Origin: a bacterium UBA1459
GTDB lineage: Bacteria; Pseudomonadota; Alphaproteobacteria; CAJXXZ01; UBA1459
Length of the DNA: 7,010 nt
Assembly (NCBI GenBank): GCA_002325765.1
Contig: DCST01000037.1
Coordinates: 4,503-11,512 of the forward strand
Direction of reading: 5' to 3'
Shown: in pieces, positions 1 to 4,746 of the stretch
Layout of the letters: every line of letters starts with the position of its first letter
How positions within the stretch are numbered: the stretch's first letter is position 1
Translations under genes and position numbers: made by a program
Notes under the pieces: model-generated
Told to the model about the DNA's origin: nothing
What the model saw: only the letters and a program-made list of their open reading frames with translations
Database searches by the model: none

Positions 1-9
1 ATATATTAA

Positions 10-1161
10 ATGAAAAAGTATTTTATTATTGGATCCGGTATTTCTGGCAAAGGTTTTTCTCAATATTTAAATAGCAAAAATATATACAATGAGATTTATA
101 ATATTTATAATTTAGAAGATGTAAAAAAAATTAACTGGAATGGTGATGGTATATATCTTTCACCAGGAGTTAATAAGGTATATAAGGAATGGGCTCATTT
201 ACCATATATTAGTGATCTTGATATGTTATATGCGGATAATTTAGATGCAAATTTTATACTTATTACAGGTACTGCTGGTAAAACAACAACTGCATATTTA
301 GTATCTCATATACTTAGTTATTATAATATTGATCATCACTTATGTGGTAATATGGGTATTGATCTATTTAAAAAAAGTAAAAATTATATTATAGAAGTTT
401 CTTCATTTCAACTTTCTAGATGTTATAAAATTATACCTACTATTGGAGTAATTACAAACTTATATATTGATCATTTAGATATACATAGAACAAAAGAAGA
501 ATATTGTGCAATAAAATATAAAGCTATAAATGAAGAATCAAAATATTCTCATTTAGGTTCAGGATGTTCTTATATATCGCATAATAAATTACCATTCTTA
601 GAAAATGAATATAATAATCTTCAAAATAAAATATTAATATTAGAAGAACATAATAAATATAACTTTATTTTAGCTGCATCAATTCTAAATGCTCAATATA
701 ATATTTCAATAGAGCAATCATATAATGCCTTGTTTACATTTAAGTTTCCTTTATATCGAAATATGCTTGTTTTTCAAGATATGAATCGTAAAATTATAAA
801 CGATTCTAAATGTACAAATATTATTGCTTTGCAAGCACTAGTTAATACTCATGAAAATATCTATTTAATATGCGGGGGTATATTAAAAATTAACTTACAG
901 AATATTAATTTATTAAATACAAATAAAATAAAAGTAGTATTTCTTTTTGGACCAGATAAACAAAAATTTTATGATTTTTTTACTTTATATAATTTAAAGA
1001 TATATGTTTTTGATAGTTTAGATTTACTTGTACAGTCTGTGATTCTTAATACTGGCACTATTTTATTTGCTCCAGTTGGAGCATCTTACGATCTATATAA
1101 AAACTATAAAGAAAGAGGAGAACATTTTACTCAACTCATTTATAAATATATTAATAAATAA
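10..1161 (+). CDS. murD: MurD, UDP-N-acetylmuramoyl-L-alanine--D-glutamate ligase
   Basis: Cytoplasmic ATP-dependent Mur ligase that adds D-glutamate to UDP-MurNAc-L-Ala in peptidoglycan precursor synthesis. Visible motifs: an N-terminal nucleotide-binding-like GSGISGKG (residues 8-15), LSPGV (50-54), the ATP loop GTAGKTTT (87-94), CGNMG (112-116), EVSSFQLS (129-136), N150 with DHLD (154-157), and K169 in YCAIK at the place of the carbamylated lysine. The C-terminal domain keeps INDSKCTN and ends with ASYDLYKNYKERGEHF, the MurD signature near the end. At 383 residues it is shorter than the usual 430-460, and the motifs are drifted: SPACAS reads APVGAS, and the HR before the NDSK block reads YR. 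The ATG at 10 follows a TAA at 7-9 and puts the GSG motif at the expected distance. No Shine-Dalgarno sequence is visible in the nine bases available. The family assignment is firm; activity is inferred. Confidence 0.95.
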   Translation: MKKYFIIGSGISGKGFSQYLNSKNIYNEIYNIYNLEDVKKINWNGDGIYLSPGVNKVYKEWAHLPYISDLDMLYADNLDANFILITGTAGKTTTAYLVSHILSYYNIDHHLCGNMGIDLFKKSKNYIIEVSSFQLSRCYKIIPTIGVITNLYIDHLDIHRTKEEYCAIKYKAINEESKYSHLGSGCSYISHNKLPFLENEYNNLQNKILILEEHNKYNFILAASILNAQYNISIEQSYNALFTFKFPLYRNMLVFQDMNRKIINDSKCTNIIALQALVNTHENIYLICGGILKINLQNINLLNTNKIKVVFLFGPDKQKFYDFFTLYNLKIYVFDSLDLLVQSVILNTGTILFAPVGASYDLYKNYKERGEHFTQLIYKYINK

Positions 1162-1179
1162 TTCTGATATAAGATATAT

Positions 1180-1185
1180 TATAAT
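1180..1185 (+). promoter_or_regulatory. candidate -10 box (TATAAT) of rpmG
   Basis: A perfect TATAAT lies six bases before the rpmG ATG, so transcription would start at or next to the start codon. No good -35 is visible at the usual distance. An alternative is the extended -10 TGATATAAG at 1165-1173, which would give a leader of about 12 bases. Such hexamers are common by chance in DNA this AT-rich. Confidence 0.4.
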
Positions 1186-1191
1186 ACGAAT

Positions 1192-1359
1192 ATGGCAACT
1201 AAAAAGAAAAAAGATAAAACTGTAGTAGCTTTTCAGAGTGAAGCAGGAAAAAGACTTTATTATTATCGTATAAAAAAAACACTTACAGAGCTTACTTCTT
1301 TACGTAAATACTGCAAGTTTACAAGAAAGCATGTAGTATGCACTAAAACAAAAGCTTAA
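1192..1359 (+). CDS. rpmG: 50S ribosomal protein L33
   Basis: Small protein of the large ribosomal subunit, 55 residues, the normal length for bacterial L33. My translation begins MATKKKKDKTVVAFQSEAGK and contains the family pattern: S-x-A-G followed by YYY at the place of the HFYTT/FFYTT strand, a basic KK stretch, then LRKYCKFTRKHV, matching the RKYDPVVRKHV block of alphaproteobacterial L33. The DPVV part is replaced by CKFT, so the protein is divergent. It has two cysteines (residues 41 and 50), not the four of zinc-binding L33 forms. It starts 30 bases after murD, has no Shine-Dalgarno sequence, and its stop overlaps by 4 bases the stop of the convergent minus-strand ORF. The identification rests on length and the C-terminal half. 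Confidence 0.85.
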   Translation: MATKKKKDKTVVAFQSEAGKRLYYYRIKKTLTELTSLRKYCKFTRKHVVCTKTKA

Positions 1360-1559
1360 TTTAAATTATTATATAAATAACCTGCAGCAAATCCAAATAT
1401 TATTGCTGGGGGCACAAGAATATTTAGAAAACATGCAAGAAAAATTATAATACACATCATAATCAGTAGAATATTTTTTAGAGATAATATTTCTTTTTTT
1501 ATAATAATATTATTAGATTTATTATTATCTTTTATATTTTCTTGGCAATAAATAAACAT
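1356..1559 (-). CDS. small two-helix membrane protein of unknown function
   Basis: A 67-residue ORF that I do not recognise. Residues 1-28 are polar and rich in Asn and Lys (QENIKDNNKSNN). Two hydrophobic segments follow, about residues 29-46 (ILLIMMCIIIFLACFLNI) and 48-63, joined by a short turn around VPP and ending GFAAGYLYNNLN. The polar N-terminus, double hydrophobic hairpin and glycine-containing second helix look like a genuine inner-membrane protein. GFAAG recalls the second helix of AtpI/AtpZ-type proteins, but the resemblance is too short to name it. The gene is convergent with rpmG and overlaps it by 4 bases. There is no Shine-Dalgarno sequence at its ATG. AT-rich DNA readily produces hydrophobic Ile/Leu/Phe-rich chance ORFs, so it may not be real. 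Confidence 0.5.
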   Translation of the reverse strand: MFIYCQENIKDNNKSNNIIIKKEILSLKNILLIMMCIIIFLACFLNILVPPAIIFGFAAGYLYNNLN

Positions 1560-1580
1560 AATTTATATTAAACAATAAAA

Positions 1581-1586
1581 ATTATA
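1581..1586 (-). promoter_or_regulatory. candidate -10 box for the 67-residue membrane ORF
   Basis: On the minus strand this reads TATAAT, 21 bases before the ATG at 1559, giving a leader of about 15 bases. No convincing -35 hexamer lies 16-18 bases upstream, so the site rests on one hexamer in an AT-rich stretch. Confidence 0.25.
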
Positions 1587-1596
1587 ATACAATAAA

Positions 1597-1746
1597 TTAA
1601 TATGATAATAAAAAGACAAATTCTGTATTTAATAATACGAAGTTTGATGAGGTAAGAAAGGATTGTAACTTTGACTGCATATCTTCACTTAAATCTAAAT
1701 TAATAGATTGTGAATCATTATTTTGCATTATCGATATTTCATTCAT
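1597..1746 (-). CDS. doubtful 49-residue ORF or gene remnant
   Basis: An uninterrupted reading frame starting MNEISIMQNNDSQS, with a mildly amphipathic LDLSEDMQSKLQSFL stretch, and ending in a hydrophobic tail (FVLLNTEFVFLLSY). I do not recognise it. In its favour: it has more C/G-ending codons (TCC, ACC, TTC, GTC, CAG) than its neighbours, a TAAAAT hexamer sits six bases before its ATG, and it lies in the same orientation as the 67-residue ORF, ending 37 bases before that ORF's start. Against it: it is short, has no known motif and no Shine-Dalgarno sequence. It could be a real small protein, the remnant of a decayed gene, or part of an RNA gene. Confidence 0.25.
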   Translation of the reverse strand: MNEISIMQNNDSQSINLDLSEDMQSKLQSFLTSSNFVLLNTEFVFLLSY

Positions 1747-1752
1747 CTTAAT

Positions 1753-1758
1753 ATTTTA
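1753..1758 (-). promoter_or_regulatory. candidate -10 box for the 49-residue ORF
   Basis: The minus strand reads GGTAAAAT followed by six bases and the ATG at 1746. The spacing matches that seen before rpmG, alr and the Hfq-like gene. There is no clear -35 box. Confidence 0.25.
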
Positions 1759-1785
1759 CCATATTTTAACTTTTTTAACTTTTTA

Positions 1786-1813
1786 TTGATTTTTGTATTT
1801 TATTATATATAAA
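1786..1813 (+). promoter_or_regulatory. candidate promoter of era
   Basis: TTGATT (1786-1791) and TATAAA (1808-1813) are separated by 16 bases, a plausible sigma-70-type pair. Transcription would start near 1820 and leave a short leader without a Shine-Dalgarno sequence. A second -10-like hexamer, TACAAT at 1821-1826, is seven bases before the era ATG and would make a leaderless message. The sequence alone cannot choose between them. Confidence 0.4.
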
Positions 1814-1833
1814 ATAGCAGTACAATTTAATAT

Positions 1834-2613
1834 ATGAAAAAAAATATGAAAATAGCTATTATTGGCCCTCCAAATGTAGGAAAATCTTCATTTGTTAATG
1901 CTTTATTAAATTATAAATATTGTATTGTATCTAAATCTCCTCATTCAACACAAAGATCTGTAATTGCTATATATGAATATCAAGATACACAAATGTTCTT
2001 TTTTGATACACCTGGTATTACAGATAAAAAACAACTAATATATCTTAATAGATATGCAGAAGAATATTTAAATACAGTTGATTTATGTTTATTTTTCTTT
2101 GATGCTACAAAATCTGTAAATATGCAACTTATGACACTTGCATCATATTGTAATAAACCTTTTTTTGGTATTTTTAATAAGATGGATAAAGTAAATAAAG
2201 GTAGATTACTACCAAAAACAGCAATATTATCTGATATCTTTAAAGATATTTTTTATATATCATCTACATCTAAAGAAAATATACCAATATTATTAGAAAA
2301 TATGATTAAATATGCAGTAGAAGGTGAGTGGTTACCATCGAATATTATTAATACAGCATCTGCTATTTATGATCAGATAAATGATAGAGCTAAAGAAATA
2401 TGTTTTCGTTTATTTGATAATGAGGTTCCTTATAATATGAGTTTAAATACAATAATTGAACATTCAACAATTAAACAAGAACTACATACTTATAAAAAAT
2501 ATCGACCAATTATTCTAGGAAAATTTTCTATATTGAAAAACTTAATAAAAAAAAGTATACGAAATTCTCTATCTATTAATATGAGTTATGAATTAAATAT
2601 AAGATTTAGTTAA
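1834..2613 (+). CDS. era: Era, ribosome-assembly GTPase with degenerate KH domain
   Basis: GTPase that binds the 3' end of 16S rRNA during 30S maturation. The G domain is intact: G1 GPPNVGKS (11-18), a G2 threonine in STQRS (38-42), G3 DTPG (58-61), G4 NKMD (115-118) and a G5-like SSTSKEN (143-149). The RAKEI...EVPY linker (185-200), typical of Era, leads into the C-terminal KH domain. There the RNA-binding loop, normally G-K-G-G, reads GKFS (229-232), although the following helix (LKNLIKKSIRNSL) is recognisable. The protein stops at YELNIRFS, at the strand written HLELWVKV in E. coli, so it lacks roughly the last 20-25 residues (259 residues against about 300). No Shine-Dalgarno sequence precedes the ATG; another ATG at codon 5 is also possible. 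It converges on alr with an 8-base overlap. The Era assignment is secure; the strength of RNA binding is in doubt. Confidence 0.93.
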   Translation: MKKNMKIAIIGPPNVGKSSFVNALLNYKYCIVSKSPHSTQRSVIAIYEYQDTQMFFFDTPGITDKKQLIYLNRYAEEYLNTVDLCLFFFDATKSVNMQLMTLASYCNKPFFGIFNKMDKVNKGRLLPKTAILSDIFKDIFYISSTSKENIPILLENMIKYAVEGEWLPSNIINTASAIYDQINDRAKEICFRLFDNEVPYNMSLNTIIEHSTIKQELHTYKKYRPIILGKFSILKNLIKKSIRNSLSINMSYELNIRFS

Positions 2614-3532
2614 TCATTTCAATTATATTATTTGTAGCTATATTATATAAATCTATATGTTGATAGTCATAAATATAAATTAAATCACCTATTTTAGCAT
2701 CTATATCTGTAATATCAAACATACTAAATTCCATACATACTATACCTACTCTATTACAAATATGATTATTAATAGATACTGTATTCATGTTAAAACCATG
2801 AGCATATCCACAATTAACAATTGCAATTTTCATGTCTTTAGATGCAATATAACTTAAATCATAACTTATATAATCGTTTTGTCTTACAAACTTAATATCT
2901 ATAATATTTGCTGTTATTGTAATTGCATTAACTTGAAAATTATATATACCCATACCAACTCTATTATAATAGTTATTTTTAAAATATTCTTCTGGTAAAT
3001 ATTTTAATACTGATGTTTTGGCTAGAGATTTAATACAGTTAAAATTACTAAAAATATCTTTAATTTTTAGATATTCTTGTGTTAATACTTGTATACCTTT
3101 TTGATAATCTATTTTAAGTAAATTAGATATACTAAAATGAGCTAATACACCATTTGCATCATTATCATTATATATCTGATCTTTAATACCTGTTCTATTC
3201 ATACCTATATCAAAATGTATCCAGTACTCTATTTTATTTTTTTTTACTTCTTGATATTGATTTAGATTAATTACAGCTGGCATAATATTATTTTCATATT
3301 CTATATATTCATAACCAACTAGAGTAATAATTTTAGTCTTTGAATCTAATTTACGAACTTTTAAAGCTTCTGAATAATCTCTTACAAAAATTGTGTCACA
3401 GTCTATAAGAGGTAAGATATTAGAAATACCTATACCATAAGCATTTGATTTTAATGCTAAGTGAAATAATCCATACTTTTTTAATGCAATTAAATTGTAA
3501 AGAATTGCGCTTTTTGATACAGTTACACGCAT
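2606..3532 (-). CDS. alr: Alr, alanine racemase (shortened)
   Basis: PLP enzyme converting L- to D-alanine for peptidoglycan. Motifs in order: the PLP lysine K28 in ALKSNAYG (26-33), WIHFDIGMNRTG (104-115), AHFS (131-134), R191 in RVGMGIYNF, ISYDLSY (222-228), the catalytic tyrosine Y243 in NCGYAHGF (240-247), and RVGIVCMEFSMFDITD (261-276). The two acid-base residues, K28 and Y243, are kept. Unusual points: the HAANS motif reads SLAKT (169-173), GYADG reads GYAHG, and the protein ends at NNIIEMIN, so the final strand carrying the RVPR segment and its active-site tyrosine is absent (308 residues against about 360-370). The end overlaps era by 8 bases on the opposite strand. The ATG at 3532 puts K28 near its usual position. 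It is probably still a racemase; altered activity is possible. Confidence 0.92.
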   Translation of the reverse strand: MRVTVSKSAILYNLIALKKYGLFHLALKSNAYGIGISNILPLIDCDTIFVRDYSEALKVRKLDSKTKIITLVGYEYIEYENNIMPAVINLNQYQEVKKNKIEYWIHFDIGMNRTGIKDQIYNDNDANGVLAHFSISNLLKIDYQKGIQVLTQEYLKIKDIFSNFNCIKSLAKTSVLKYLPEEYFKNNYYNRVGMGIYNFQVNAITITANIIDIKFVRQNDYISYDLSYIASKDMKIAIVNCGYAHGFNMNTVSINNHICNRVGIVCMEFSMFDITDIDAKIGDLIYIYDYQHIDLYNIATNNIIEMIN

Positions 3533-3537
3533 GATTT

Positions 3538-3543
3538 ATTATA
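3538..3543 (-). promoter_or_regulatory. candidate -10 box (TATAAT) of alr
   Basis: The minus strand reads TATAATAAATC and then the alr ATG, leaving five bases between the hexamer and the start codon. With a normal start 6-7 bases after the -10, the message would begin at the ATG. It shares two bases with the opposite-strand -10 of the Hfq-like gene. Confidence 0.4.
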
Positions 3544-3547
3544 TGAT
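3542..3547 (+). promoter_or_regulatory. candidate -10 box (TATGAT) of the hfq-like/miaA operon
   Basis: TATGAT is followed by five bases (AAAAT) and the ATG at 3553, the mirror image of the alr arrangement. A TTGATA at 3514-3519, inside alr, is 22 bases away, too far for a standard -35 box. The message would have essentially no leader. Confidence 0.35.
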
Positions 3548-3552
3548 AAAAT

Positions 3553-3795
3553 ATGATAGTTAATATATGTAATTCATATAAAACAGATGATGAAGTATAT
3601 AAAATGTTATTAGAACATAAAAAAAACTATAAACCTAAAATAGTTGATTATAAATATAAACTTTATTTTATTGAAAGAGATCTAAAAGAAGGTGAAATTA
3701 TTATACAATCTTTCGATACATATACTTTAGTATGTAATTATAATTTATATGCATTAGTGAAAAATGAGATATTAAAATGTCTAATCGCATACTAA
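3553..3795 (+). CDS. hfq: probable divergent Hfq-like RNA chaperone (Sm fold)
   Basis: An 80-residue protein that I read as a degenerate Hfq, the ring-forming chaperone of small RNAs and mRNAs. Hfq starts with a short helix after QDPFLNAL; here DDEVYKMLLEHK (12-23). Hfq then has SIYLVNGIKLQG; here KLYFIERDLKEG (36-47). Hfq SFDQFVILL corresponds to SFDTYTLVC (53-61), the strongest match. The Sm2 motif YKHAI appears as VKNEI (69-73), near the C-terminus as expected of a tail-less Hfq. The NG turn, the helix glutamine and the Sm2 tyrosine and histidine are changed, and strand 2 is about two residues longer. Context supports the call: miaA and hfq are neighbours in many Proteobacteria, though usually with miaA first. 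Here the gene overlaps miaA by 19 bases. It could instead be another small Sm-like protein or an unrelated ORF. Confidence 0.55.
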   Translation: MIVNICNSYKTDDEVYKMLLEHKKNYKPKIVDYKYKLYFIERDLKEGEIIIQSFDTYTLVCNYNLYALVKNEILKCLIAY

Positions 3796-4565
3796 TTTTA
3801 GGTGCTACTGGCACAGGAAAAACTGCAACATCTCTTGATACAGATAGTGCAGCTATTATTAATCTAGATAGCAGACAAATCTGGAAAAAATGTTTAATAT
3901 TAACTGGATCACCATCTACAGAGGAAAAAGAAATTAAACCACACTATTTATTTAATTATTTGGAAGAACATGAATCATGGTCTGTTGGTAAATGGATAAA
4001 TGAATATAATAAACTTCCGCAAAATACTTCTTATAGTATTGTTGGAGGTAGTATTTTTTATGCAAGATGTTTATTAAATGGATTACCTATGTGCCATATT
4101 TCATCAGAAACAATAGATTGGTACAATAAATTAGATAATCCTTATGAGTACTATTTAGAGCATCTAAAACATAAAATAGAAATATTTCCAATGGATAAAA
4201 AAAGATTACAAAATCATATATGTTTCTGGCAAGAATATAAATGCATGTATCAAGATTATAGTAATAAATTTCAAATTAAAGCATATGTAATTGGTAAATT
4301 TTATAAAGATATCTTTGATCACGAGAAAAAAATGAGAATGCGACTTGATGCTTATTGGAATGATATTATAAATGAGTGCATAAGTGTTGGATATATTAAG
4401 GAATTTAAATCAATAATAGGATATGATAGTGTTTGGCAATATATTAATAGTGAAATGTCATTAGAAAAAGCTAAAGAGCAAGTTATGATAACAACTCGAC
4501 AATATGCTAAATCTCAGCAGAAGTTTCTCTATAAAATAAATTGTGATGAAAAAATATATGTATAA
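3777..4565 (+). CDS. miaA: MiaA, tRNA dimethylallyltransferase
   Basis: Transfers a dimethylallyl group to A37 of tRNAs that read codons starting with U. Visible motifs: P-loop GATGTGKT (9-16), INLDSRQIW (28-36) with the family's DSxQ and catalytic Asp (D31), PHYLFNYL (55-62), SIVGGSIFYARCLLNGL (87-103) corresponding to the VGGTGLY...L.GL block, R187-R189 with the acidic helix before the GY/E segment, IIGYDSVWQY (213-222), and ITTRQYAKSQQKF (238-250), the diagnostic TRxYAKRQ motif. At 262 residues it is shorter than the usual 300-316, and the TGTAKP motif is degenerate (LTGSPS). The ATG lies inside the end of the Hfq-like gene in another frame, with only a weak GAG (3766-3768) as ribosome site, suggesting translation coupled to that gene. 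Placing the P-loop at residue 9 supports this start. Confidence 0.95.
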   Translation: MSNRILILGATGTGKTATSLDTDSAAIINLDSRQIWKKCLILTGSPSTEEKEIKPHYLFNYLEEHESWSVGKWINEYNKLPQNTSYSIVGGSIFYARCLLNGLPMCHISSETIDWYNKLDNPYEYYLEHLKHKIEIFPMDKKRLQNHICFWQEYKCMYQDYSNKFQIKAYVIGKFYKDIFDHEKKMRMRLDAYWNDIINECISVGYIKEFKSIIGYDSVWQYINSEMSLEKAKEQVMITTRQYAKSQQKFLYKINCDEKIYV

Positions 4566-4579
4566 TTTATAAAATTATA
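4561..4579 (+). terminator. weak AT-only hairpin at the end of miaA
   Basis: TATAATTT (4561-4568) and AAATTATA (4572-4579) form a perfect 8-base inverted repeat around a three-base loop. The miaA stop codon lies in the left arm, and AACTTTT follows at 4581-4587. The stem has no G:C pair, so it would be unstable. It may be a weak terminator or chance. Confidence 0.2.
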
Positions 4580-4588
4580 TAACTTTTA

Positions 4589-4597
4589 TGATATAAT
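4589..4597 (+). promoter_or_regulatory. extended -10 promoter of tRNA-His
   Basis: TGATATAAT combines the TGn extension with a perfect TATAAT hexamer. It ends eight bases before the first tRNA base, so the primary transcript would begin within a few bases of the mature 5' end. No recognisable -35 box is present, which is tolerated by extended -10 promoters. Confidence 0.5.
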
Positions 4598-4605
4598 AAA
4601 TATAT

Positions 4606-4680
4606 GGCGGGAATAGCTCAGCTGGTTAGAGCATTGGTTTGTGGCGCCAAAGGCCGCGGGTTCGAATCCCGTTTCTCGCC
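4606..4680 (+). tRNA. tRNA-His (anticodon GTG)
   Basis: A full cloverleaf can be drawn by hand. The acceptor stem is GCGGGAA (4607-4613) with TTCTCGC (4673-4679), including one G:U pair. TA is at positions 8-9, the D stem is GCTC/GAGC (4616-4619, 4629-4632), and the anticodon stem is TTGGT/GCCAA (4634-4638, 4646-4650) with loop TTGTGGC and anticodon GTG at 4641-4643. A five-base variable loop is followed by the T stem GCGGG/CCCGT with loop TTCGAAT. An extra G at 4606 can pair with C at 4680, giving the histidine identity element G-1:C73. The CCA end is not encoded (CAT follows position 73), so it must be added by a nucleotidyltransferase. This is the most GC-rich part of the window. Confidence 0.97.
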
Positions 4681-4746
4681 CATTATAAAATTTGATATAT
4701 TGTTTTAATATGAAATAAGTTTAAAAAATAATACAATTGATATAGT

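Larger units (their letters stand above)
1560..1833. other. intergenic region between the minus-strand membrane ORF and era
   Basis: This is the longest stretch here without a firmly supported gene. The part from about 1620 to 1740 is less AT-biased than its flanks (for example 1641-1680 and the TGACTGC at 1671-1677) and holds a 49-codon minus-strand ORF. The part from 1750 to 1833 is nearly pure A/T with T-runs and probably holds promoters for era and for the minus strand. I see no tRNA, riboswitch fold, GC-rich hairpin or direct repeat in it. Confidence 0.6.

Noticed and set aside
1834..3532. era and alr as pseudogenes because of their missing C-termini
   Set aside because: Both frames are open over their full length, the catalytic and GTPase motifs are intact, and the other genes here are also short. 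Reduction of functional proteins fits better.
4681..4746. a rho-independent terminator after tRNA-His or a standard promoter before the transporter
   Set aside because: I found no G:C-containing hairpin and no -35/-10 pair with acceptable spacing in this stretch; TTGATA at 4692-4697 has no partner at 16-18 bases.
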